Source: Takashimella koratensis
Taxonomy: Eukaryota; Basidiomycota; Tremellomycetes; Trichosporonales; Tetragoniomycetaceae
Reading direction: 5' to 3'
Length of the DNA stretch: 64,000 nt
NCBI GenBank assembly: GCA_003116875.1
Contig: BCKT01000002.1
Location: forward strand, 1,488,001 to 1,552,000
The notes beneath the pieces were generated by a model, which did not search any database, had not been told where the DNA came from, and was given only the letters and a program-made list of their open reading frames with translations. The translations under genes were made by a program, and so were the position numbers. This document shows, piece after piece, positions 47,078 to 55,398 of the stretch (the first letter of the stretch is position 1; each line of letters begins with the position of its first letter).

Positions 47078-47674
47078 ATGAAGCTCTCAACGTTCTTCGG
47101 CGTGCTCGTCTCGGTCAACGCCCTGCAATCGACCAGCGCAATTCCTACAAGCTTGGATACCGCCAAACGTTCGACCACGTCCAACGGAGTCAACTGCTAT
47201 TACTCGTGTCAGACTGGCGTCGTCAGTGCAAGTCAGTATATTTGTTCCTACATTGGGCAAAGCACCCCCGGGGACTGCCAGTGAGTTTAACGGATCAGCC
47301 CAGTCTGTCGTTCTATCCGCGTCTTGTTCCTCCGACTTTTCAGCAAATCAGGATTGACGGGTCATAGATATGATTGCCAGCCTGTCTTAGCTGGGACCGA
47401 GTACACCATGAGCTGTCAATACAGCACAAGCGAAGGCAGCTTGCAGACCACACCCAAAGGCAACTGTCCCGCCGGCAACGTAAGTGACAACACAAAATCA
47501 ACACTGAAGGGACTGACGCTTCCCTCATCTCCTTCACAGACTACCCCTACTTGCACGACCAACGCAAAGACAGTGGACCAATTTAAGCGAGCAGTGGTCT
47601 CTCGAGAGCTCACAGCAGCTGAGAAGCTTATTCAGAAGAGGCAGTTCAAGTTCACAAAACTCAACAGCGAGTGA
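47078..47674 (+). CDS. Family B copy 1, small secreted eight-cysteine protein
   Basis: First of five tandem paralogues of unknown function. The start at 47078 gives a classic signal peptide (KLSTFFGVLVSVNALQSTSA), then DTAKR, a Kex2-type Lys-Arg site, and STTSNGVNCYYSC. Three exons: introns at 47281-47367 and 47480-47539. Eight cysteines appear after the Kex2 site. The last exon has TTPTCTTNAKTVDQFKR, a second dibasic site, then a basic helical tail RELTAAEKLIQKRQFKFTKL. The mature part is about 85 residues. Intron positions relative to the cysteines match all other copies. Secretion and Kex2 cutting are inferred from motifs; no known family is recognised. Confidence 0.8.
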
Positions 47675-48364
47675 TTGTTAGTGACTTCCGTAACATATCC
47701 TTTTCCCTGATTCATCTCGACTTGTCTGCTCTGGATTTGCACGAACTCTCTTATATCTTCGTGCAGTCGTCGCGTACCCATCTCCTGCGATTTCTTGCTG
47801 CTTCAATTGCTCCAATCTCTCCTCGTCACTCTTGGTGAGGATCAGATTGAGGAGAGGCAAGAGTCTCTCTCGGTTGAGTAACCCGGGAAGAGACAAACAA
47901 GAGAATAAGACTCAACCTGTACCAGAAGTTTCACCCGACGGACAAGAGTACATCCGACGTACTCGTTTTGTTATGTATATGTATTGTCAACATTTTCTAG
48001 GATACCCATAAACGCCTCAGGATTTCAGGCACGATTTCGGGCCGGCGGTCGATCCCATCGAACATGTCCGTCAGCAAGGGTTACTGGATTGACTTCCTGC
48101 GTGTTTCAGGAAACACGTAGAGGCAATGTCACAGTTGGTGTATATCATTTTGGGAATGGTCGATGGATGGATGAACGAGATGGATACAAGGGACGAGCCT
48201 GGTAGAGCCATCCAAAAGCGTGGCGGGTGGCCCGTGACCGAACAGACGGACCAATTGACATGTACTTAAAGCATCGCATATAAACAAACCGAGTTCCAAG
48301 TCCATACAAGGAACTACTCCTCCTCAGCATCAACAACAGCAACCCTACCTTATCCGAAGAAACG
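47675..48364. promoter_or_regulatory. Intergenic region upstream of family B copy 2
   Basis: Holds the copy 1 terminator and the copy 2 promoter. ATCCGACG occurs near 47,953, about 405 nt before the copy 2 start. No gene is supported. Confidence 0.5.
48279..48284 (+). promoter_or_regulatory. TATA box of family B copy 2
   Basis: TATAAA about 81 nt upstream of the copy 2 ATG, in the spacing expected for a fungal TATA promoter with a short leader. Confidence 0.6.
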
Positions 48365-48972
48365 ATGAAGTCCGCTACCGTTCTCGCCGCTGTCGTTTCG
48401 TTCGCTGCCTTGCAGGTCGCCTACGCGGCACCTACCGGTTCCGACACTGCCAAACGTTCTACTACATCAAACGGCGTCAGTTGCTACTTTTCCTGCTCCA
48501 CTGCGACGTTTACCAGTGGAGCCAACACCTGCAGTTACACGGGGCAGAACCCGACTTTTGGTGGCATATGCGGGTAAGTTCTCTCGCCCTTTGTGTCTAC
48601 GTTTGCCTGGATTCTCTGCACAACCATGAGAAGGCGCTGACCTAGATAGATACTCGTGTGGTCCTACCGGTACTGGGACGACCACAACCAGCTTTAACTG
48701 CCTGTACAGCACGACCGACGGCAGCTTGCAAAGCAGTGGAGGCAATCCATGTCCCGCAGCCAACGTGAGTGTTCACCACGGGATGCAAGTAGTCTGAGTT
48801 TTTTCCAGGCGTATAGACTGACGCTTTTTGTCCCCAACAGACCACTCCTGTTTGCACGTCCAACGCTAAGACGGCGGACCAGTTCAAGCGAGACGTCGCT
48901 CCTCGCGAGCTTACCTCTGCTGAGAAGCTCATCCAGGCGCGGCAGTTCAAGTACACCAAGCCCGCTGCGTAA
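48365..48972 (+). CDS. Family B copy 2, small secreted eight-cysteine protein
   Basis: Closest relative of copy 1. Signal peptide (TVLAAVVSFAALQVAYA), then SDTAKR and STTSNGVSCYFSC. Exons 48365-48573, 48650-48764 and 48841-48972. The second exon begins GYSCGPTG. The third has TTPVCTSNAKTADQFKR and the tail RELTSAEKLIQARQFKYTKP. All eight cysteines are present. Function is unknown; the fold is presumably disulphide-stabilised and extracellular. The two cleavage sites bracket a mature domain of about 90 residues. Confidence 0.82.
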
Positions 48973-49229
48973 GGATGATCGGGCACCTCTCTTCCTGATG
49001 TGTTTCCTTTGGGCTTTTATGCAGATTACTTGTCTTTGAAGCACTTCCGGGACAAGATAGTCAACGCACCCTGTTGCAACATGGGTTGTCGTCTGAGATG
49101 GGGGATGGCCGGGATCAGTTTGATTTGTGGATTAACACCATGCTTGCCGTTTGTCCGGCAAGACACGCATGCCCCCGTCCTCCCTCTCCGCGAGATACAC
49201 ACTCATTTACATCGACTCTGGGTCATCAG

Positions 49230-49246
49230 TCGATCCGACGGAATAA
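49230..49246 (+). promoter_or_regulatory. 17-nt element shared upstream of family B copies 3 and 4
   Basis: TCGATCCGACGGAATAA, 470 nt before the copy 3 start and identical to 51,144-51,160, 424 nt before the copy 4 start. The flanks are not similar, which argues against simple promoter duplication and for a conserved binding site. Confidence 0.5.
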
Positions 49247-49605
49247 CACGCATGTTCCATCTCATGGGCACGGAGTGAGGCACAAAAATGGATGGTCCTT
49301 TTTCTCTCCCGACGGGATTCTTGGTACCGTCCATTTAACCACACACGAGTCTTGTCTCACCGGTTGGGGCCACTGGGGGAGTTTGGCGAGTACATACGGC
49401 AAGTACCTACTGGCTCAACGGTTGGTGGTCTGGGTATCCTGAGCGTCGTTGTACATACCTTACTCCTATTCAACTTGACGGACGGCTGGTCTCATGGGAC
49501 GAGTCAGAAGCGTTAAACGATAAACTCCCCATGTTTTCCGTGCCAGGTCAAAGTGTCCCGACAGCCTGCTCTCCCATGACAGTAAACATAGACACCGAAC
49601 GTCAA

Positions 49606-49622
49606 CCCCCCCCCCCCCCCCC
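49606..49622. repeat. Poly-C run
   Basis: A run of about 17 Cs some 95 nt upstream of the family B copy 3 start. The exact length may be uncertain. Confidence 0.85.
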
Positions 49623-49715
49623 ATCATCCCCCCTACCCCAATTCTTCTCGTTCTTCATTTATTGCGTCTGCACTCATTCGATCTCGACCGCCTTCTTCTC
49701 TTGACTCTGAACAAC

Positions 49716-50284
49716 ATGCAGCTCACCGCGCTCCTCATCGTCCTCCCTTTCCTCGCTGCCCAGTCGGCTCTCGGCGCCCCCACGGTTACCGAGGCGAAGC
49801 GATCAACTACCTCCGCTGGAGCCACGTGCTACTACACTTGTGCCAATCAGTTCAGCATGGGAAGCAACCTCTGCTTTCTCAACGGGGGAAGCTCTGCGAG
49901 CTCTGGAACCTGCTCGTAGGTCTTTCTCCTCTCACAAGATTCACGTTTGGCATACCCCGTCGCTCACTATACACCGCGTGTCCAGCTACAACTGCTACGA
50001 CAGTGGATTTAATTCTATTGCCGGCCAGATTTGTCAGTATGATACCAACGCGGGGACACCTATTGCGGGGGGAACAACTACGTCGAGCTGTCCTACCACT
50101 GTAAGTCTTCCCCTTCCGTAATAGACGCTAGCAAAGCTGATGCGCTCTATAGCTCACCCAGACGTGTGGAGGTGTTCAATCCAGCGGACAGTTCAGACGA
50201 AGCATTCCTAAGCGTGAGATGACTGCCGCTGAGCGTGTCATCGCCGCGAGGCAGTTCAAGTACACATCAGGCTCCCAAGCCTGA
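49716..50284 (+). CDS. Family B copy 3, small secreted eight-cysteine protein
   Basis: Signal peptide (QLTALLIVLPFLAAQSALGA), then TEAKR and STTSAGATCYYTC. Three exons in the family pattern: the first ends GTCS near 49,918, the second is YNCYDSGFNSIAG through SCPTT, and the third holds LTQTCGGVQSSGQFRR and the tail KREMTAAERVIAARQFKYTS. Eight cysteines are conserved. It forms a closer pair with copy 4 than with copies 1 and 2. The start at 49716 is preferred over an upstream in-frame ATG because it gives a clean signal peptide. Role unknown. Confidence 0.82.
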
Positions 50285-51143
50285 GCAGTTGTGACGGGGG
50301 TCTTACAAACTTCCCATAGCTAGACTAAGTTCAGATGGTCCGCTCTCGATAACGTAGTCTGTGGTGTGAGCATACATATCTGGGAGCTTGTTTGAGTACT
50401 CGTCGACTCGCGTGGACTTGCCGCTGTTTTTTCTAGTCGTTTCTCATTTGGGCACTTATGCAGTTCATCTCTTTATCCAGGTGTGCATGCTTCATGCCAG
50501 AACCTCGTCCTTCTGAGAGGACTGAAACACCCCGTTGGTGCGATTCAGGAAAAAACTCACGTGAATGGTGTTCCTAGCTACGGGAAACTGGCAAACCAGG
50601 CTCATTGCTCGCTTGGCAATGTTTTCTGGGCCTGACGGGTCCCACCTGATGGGCGAACTCGGGCGTTTTGGCGAGCGGCCCGACGTGATCACTTCGGTGG
50701 CAGTGGGGTGACTGTGAACCATGATTGCCTTGTCGCTCCGAGACCACGTGATACCATTGGCTGACCCCTTCCTATATGAATGTTGGTCAAAATATTGGTC
50801 CGCTGCAAAAAGAACGGTGTGACCTAGCAGCCTTAAGGTCTCGTTCGTCAAGGTTCCATTTCCCCTAGGCATGCCACATCGCAACGGTGAGCTTATACAT
50901 AGGTATGGAGGGGACGACACCAACGACTAAAAACTCTGTCACGGGCTCCATTACACCACCTAATTGTACCCAGAGCCATCTGCCGCCGGAGAAAGCTCTT
51001 CCAGCTTTCAGCAGCGTTTGCAACTGCCCCTGACAAAATCCGGTGTTATCTCAGCGACCCCACGACCCATCCGCCCTATTGCCGCCGGGAGAACATGGGC
51101 CATGCACTGGACCATGCGTGAAAGTTACAGGTCCACAATTCAA

Positions 51144-51160
51144 TCGATCCGACGGAATAA
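51144..51160 (+). promoter_or_regulatory. 17-nt element shared upstream of family B copies 3 and 4
   Basis: Second perfect copy of TCGATCCGACGGAATAA. Confidence 0.5.
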
Positions 51161-51487
51161 TCTAATCCTCACCTGATGGCAAATCGCCGCTCCATGGGAT
51201 TCAGGCACATGAAATGTTGATCGGTGTCCACCTGCAATGCGGTTTGACGCTATCCTTACTCTGTACCTCGTCGCACATGTCACTCCTGTCAGGAGTGAAT
51301 CCGGAGAGACAGCAGGTTCCACATACATCGTTGGGTGGAGATGTGCCGGAGGTGAAAGTTGTAGGTGAGCCTCTAGACATTCACTTCAATGGACACTCCC
51401 TGGGTTTGGGCCCGCCCCTTCGTTTAGGTAGACAAAGATACATCCAATGTCGGGATGTACAGCACGGAGCGTCAAGGAGCTCTGACA

Positions 51488-51495
51488 TATAAAAA
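51488..51495 (+). promoter_or_regulatory. TATA box of family B copy 4
   Basis: TATAAAAA, 96 nt upstream of the copy 4 ATG; a strong match that suggests a highly expressed or inducible gene. Confidence 0.62.
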
Positions 51496-51583
51496 GCGGT
51501 CTGCCTTCGCCCATCATTTCACCCACCATCTCAGCTCAAACTCCTCTCTCACACTTTGCTCAACAATCAACACTACAACGACC

Positions 51584-52155
51584 ATGCAGCTCAGCGCCCT
51601 CCTCCTCGCCCTCCCTTTCCTCGCCGCTCAGACAGCTCTCGGTGCTCCCACCGGTACTGAAGCCAAACGATCCACCGTCTCCGCCGGGACTACTTGCTAC
51701 TACAACTGCCCGATGCAATATGAGTTGACGGATGGTAGCCGCTGTTCGGTCAACAACATGGCTGTCGCAACCACTGGTTCCTGCTCGTAAGTTGCTCTTC
51801 TCCGAGATATCAATTTGGCATCAGACTGACAGCCACTGTTGAGGTACAACTGCTACGACGCTATGTTTGGCATGACTTTGATTTCGACTCAAACATGCAA
51901 CTACGACACAAGTACTGGTGCACCCATTGCGGTTGGTAGTACCACGACTAGCTGCCCTACGACAGTAAGCCTCTCACGCAGTGAGCAGATATGAACCGCA
52001 CTGACTTGTCGCTCCAGGTCAGCCAGACCTGTGGAGGTTCTCAATCGTTCACCCAATTCAAACGCAGCGTCGCCAAGCGTGAACTCTCTCCTGCGGAGAA
52101 GGTTATTGCCGCTAGGCAATACAAGTACACTCCCGAACCCGAGCTCAACGCTTGA
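51584..52155 (+). CDS. Family B copy 4, small secreted eight-cysteine protein
   Basis: Signal peptide nearly identical to copy 3 (QLSALLLALPFLAAQTALGA), then TEAKR and STVSAGTTCYYNC. The second exon begins YNCYDAMFGMTL and ends SCPTT. The third has VSQTCGGSQSFTQFKR and the tail KRELSPAEKVIAARQYKYTP. Eight cysteines, three exons, stop at 52155. The high similarity to copy 3 in signal peptide and C-terminus, with a more diverged cysteine core, suggests faster change in the mature part. Function unknown. Confidence 0.82.
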
Positions 52156-53009
52156 ACATTTGCTGTCGCTTCAACCAACGATTCGTTGGCTTCGTTGTTG
52201 CTGGGAAGAGCTCTTCGTCTCAAGCTATAGGTGCTTCAAGCACCGTTTGTCTGGCTGGAATCGGTCGAGACCTGAACTTGCTTTTATTTTTTGGATATCT
52301 GGGTAATATCTTATCCCTTCCTTTCTTTGATTCACCCCCTCAAGGACATTGCAACACGGGGTGTTATCATGTATTGCATTTTCTATACGCACTCCTTCCG
52401 CAACTTTTCACATGACGGGTGAGCAAAACAGTAGTGTATAAGGAGGACCGTCAACGTGACCGGGATCCGCCCGCGCGTGTCGTTCGCTCTCCGCCATAAC
52501 ATGACCTCGGCAATGTCCTTGCCACTGCGACCGACGCTACTCTTCTCAGACAGTCGCGCATTACTGTGGCCCAATAGTTTAAGTTCAAGTCCAATGCTTG
52601 ATGTGCTGGACGCCAAGTCCATTCTGAGATCGGGTACAGCAATTTAATCGACTTTGGCCTCGCGGTCTTTCGTTTTGTTCGCTCCATATCTTCTTCTTCA
52701 GGAAGTTGCAGCGATACTGATTGTGATGTGCATGCTGTACACTATCTATATTTAGAACGAAATAGAACTTCGCCTGGAGGAGCAGTTCACAATGGGCAAA
52801 ATATAAGCCACAGAATGTGGCGGTTTTCCCCTTCGAGACATGTGTTGCACTCGTCCGTCAAAGCACGCGAGCCCCCTGCCCTCCTCCCCGAGCGCGCAGG
52901 CGGTCTCATCCGGAAAGCCATCGTCCAAGCGAGAACACCACCTTGTTATAAGACCATTTCATCTGCTGCGTCCTTCTCTCTCCAACACACACCATCTCCC
53001 CCTTTGACG
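52156..53009. other. Intergenic region between family B copy 4 and the small membrane protein gene
   Basis: No supported gene. A TATAAG string at 52,947-52,952 sits about 60 nt before the next start codon. Confidence 0.5.
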
Positions 53010-53360
53010 ATGACGAATCTTACCAACTCGGCTACATTCTCGGTCCCTTCCGGCTACTGCGGAAGCAACAGCACAGTCATCAATGGCTTCTGTTGCGCAG
53101 GGATCTCTGGCGGAGTTTATAATGCTACAACTCCCACGCTGTGTTCCACAGGGCCCCAAGAGACCAAAAACACCTTTGCCGAGTCGTATTACGCATGCGC
53201 ATTGGGGATCATCGAGTTCAATCACACTTATTCGGCCGTCACGTGCAACGGGCTAGTCACTTCCGGGGCGTCTCCGTCCGCGAATCTCGGAAGCACACTA
53301 GTTGCCGTCATTCTTATCGCTGGACTCATGGCCGGCTTGGTGGTCAACCCCATGCTTTAG
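53010..53360 (+). CDS. Small cysteine-rich protein with C-terminal membrane anchor
   Basis: Single-exon gene for 116 residues, not a family B member. It has seven cysteines (SGYCGSNSTVINGFCCAG, LCSTG, YYACALG, VTCNG), five possible N-glycosylation sequons, and a hydrophobic C-terminus (STLVAVILIAGLMAGLVV) that could be a membrane helix or a GPI-attachment signal. No N-terminal signal peptide is visible from this start. Either it is tail-anchored or an upstream exon is missing. The TATAAG about 60 nt upstream supports the start used. I do not recognise the family. Its place inside the secreted-protein array suggests a cell-surface role, which is inference. Confidence 0.5.
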   Translation: MTNLTNSATFSVPSGYCGSNSTVINGFCCAGISGGVYNATTPTLCSTGPQETKNTFAESYYACALGIIEFNHTYSAVTCNGLVTSGASPSANLGSTLVAVILIAGLMAGLVVNPML

Positions 53361-54004
53361 ACTCCAGCCGGGGAGAATGGTAGGTGTGTGGCGACTGCTC
53401 TGCTAACCTTCACACCGAGGATGGGGCTGACTCTTTGCTGTGCTGAACAGAGGATCGATAACGGCATCAGTTGTAAATATGTCAAGGGTGTGACTCGTCC
53501 CAAGCCAAGATCATCTGAGCAGATACGTGACTTTGCATCCGATTCCTCTTTCTGATTGCTTCCCTCCGAGAAGAGGCATAGTTGCTTGGGATCATTACAT
53601 AGACACTTTGCAATAGCTCGCGAAAATGATCGCTTTATTGCCATTGCGCCTCTCAGCTGGCTCAACTCGACTGCCCGGCAAGGGTCAACCTCTTTCGGAT
53701 CATCGAGATCTTGGCTGTTTCCCATCCGCTGAGGTAAGAAAGGAGCGTGGCAGCTACACCTGGAGGCATTGCCGGCATTTGCCTACCTGTACCATCAGTT
53801 GAGACCATGCATGTTGAGGTTGGCTTGTTGTTTGTAAGCTTGTGAAAATCGAGCCAAGCAAATTTAAGGGTTCAGGCACGCCGTTTGTTTGGACCGAGTT
53901 GCTGACTGCCATTCTTCCGTCGAGTGCCAAGCGTTCAGCAAAGTACAAACAAGTCCAGTATATAAGTTGGCTCGTGCAACGCTTCTCCCAGGATCTTCCA
54001 AAAC
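53361..54004. promoter_or_regulatory. Intergenic region upstream of family B copy 5
   Basis: No supported gene; a 122-codon minus-strand frame lacks any recognisable motif. TATATAAG at 53,959-53,966 lies 39-46 nt before the copy 5 start. Confidence 0.5.
53959..53966 (+). promoter_or_regulatory. TATA box of family B copy 5
   Basis: TATATAAG close upstream of the copy 5 ATG, implying a very short leader. Confidence 0.5.
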
Positions 54005-54648
54005 ATGTTACTCAGCCCTGTGATCATTCTCCTTGCCAGCGCCTCGGTCAATCCAACCCTGGCGCAACCTACCAAGGTAGAGACCGCGGCGAAACGATAT
54101 ACCAGTCAAGGATCGGATTTCTGCTACTGGACTTGCCCCTCCTCTATCCTTTTTACCGACTCCAGTTCGACAACATCTTGTACCTTCAGCGGACAGACAT
54201 CATCGGGGGATGGTCAATGCCTGTACGTGTCGACATCAAGCTATCAATTCTCCCTTCTGCTCTGTGTCACTGACCCGACTTTCTTTCAACTCGACCTCGA
54301 ATAGGTACACCTGCACCCAAACGTTCAGCGCGGGCGGACCTCCATCCGCTACCACCGACAATTCTTGTAACTATGACACCACCACAGGCCAGTACACTTC
54401 TTCCAACGCGGGTGTCCTCACTTCGTCAAACTGCCCTGCTACAGCCGTGAGTACCAGAGACGACTTTACTAACATGAGACTCGGGCTCAACAATCCTAAC
54501 TGCTCTCCGAAAACAGGGGTCTCAAACGTGCACAACGAACGGCCCTACAAGCCAGCAATTCAAGCGCTCGTCAGAAAAGAGACGGCTTACCGCTGCTGAG
54601 AGGGTTATCGCGGCGAGGCAGTACAAGTACGTTCGAGCGAAGGCTTAG
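54005..54648 (+). CDS. Family B copy 5, diverged secreted eight-cysteine protein
   Basis: Most diverged member of the array. Signal peptide (LLSPVIILLASASVNPTLAQ), then ETAAKR and YTSQGSDFCYWTC. The first exon ends QCL near 54,221, a longer intron follows, and the second exon begins YTCTQTFSAGGPPS. After a further intron near 54,449-54,517, the third exon gives GSQTCTTNGPTSQQFKR and the tail RLTAAERVIAARQYKYVRAK, ending at 54648. The eight cysteines, both dibasic sites and the C-terminal motif are kept although the rest has changed. Confidence 0.78.
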
Positions 54649-55398
54649 AGAGCAAGGCAACGTCCATTGCTGTCAAAGGGGAGGTTGTTTCGTGAGGTTG
54701 ATAGCGTTAGGCAGTGGATGGCATTTTATGCAGATAACTCGGTAGGCCTTGAGTGTCTGGTACCGCTTTTTAAAGGGACGCGCTGGTGAATGGGTTGCGA
54801 TTATGAGTCGCATTAGGTGTGCGTCATAACGTGTCGTCTGTTCAACCACCTGCATGCTACTGGAGGCCCCTGACAGCCAGTCATTGACCCATCGTCCGCG
54901 TGTCAGCATCTTGTAGACTGGGATGAGCTGGAACCCGTGGACACACAGATTCCATCCGACTCGGGGCGAAACAAACAAAAGAATTTTCTTAGCAACAAGC
55001 GGGGACGTGCCATTTTTCAATCGGCAATGAAGAATGGTGACTGACTGCCTGGCTTTCAGGGCTGGCTTGGCGAATCGTTCGGGACCCTCGCCCAACCCAC
55101 GAGACTTGACGAGCACTAGTGGTGTTGAGCTGTCACCGCAAGGCTTAGGGATAGATGTACAGTATATATGCAAGGCTCCTGGACTGGGGTTAGCGACCTG
55201 GGAGCAAAGCGCTTGCGACATTCTGCCACACATGGTGGTATACGGCGGTGGCGCCTTCCGCTGGCGGGGTTTTTTGGGTTGCGACCTCGGCGACCTCCAC
55301 CTGATCGCGTTGATATCTACATCTCCTCTTCCCACCACATCATTACTTGTCCCGACAAACCAGTCTCGCACAACCTGGCCTCTTCTCATACGCGAACC
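54649..55398. promoter_or_regulatory. ORC4 upstream region
   Basis: No supported gene. GTATATATGC near 55,161 is a TATA-like site. The ORC4 frame is open upstream to 55,168, but that part is unlike any conserved sequence. Confidence 0.5.

Larger units (their letters stand above)
48973..49715. promoter_or_regulatory. Intergenic region upstream of family B copy 3
   Basis: No supported gene. It contains a 17-nt element, TCGATCCGACGGAATAA, at 49,230-49,246 and a 17-nt poly-C run near 49,606. No clear TATA box lies close to the copy 3 start. Confidence 0.5.
50285..51583. promoter_or_regulatory. Intergenic region upstream of family B copy 4
   Basis: About 1.3 kb. A 143-codon minus-strand frame (50,492-50,923) has no family resemblance or introns and is not called. 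Copies of the 17-nt element (51,144) and a TATA box (51,488) precede copy 4. Confidence 0.5.

Noticed and set aside
50492..50923. 143-codon minus-strand open frame between family B copies 3 and 4
   Set aside because: No signal peptide, domain or splice structure, and no relation to the array around it.
55168..55398. N-terminal extension of the ORC4 open frame
   Set aside because: Open by chance: the sequence has no conserved features, and the ATG at 55,399 begins a typical basic Orc4 head right after a plausible leader.
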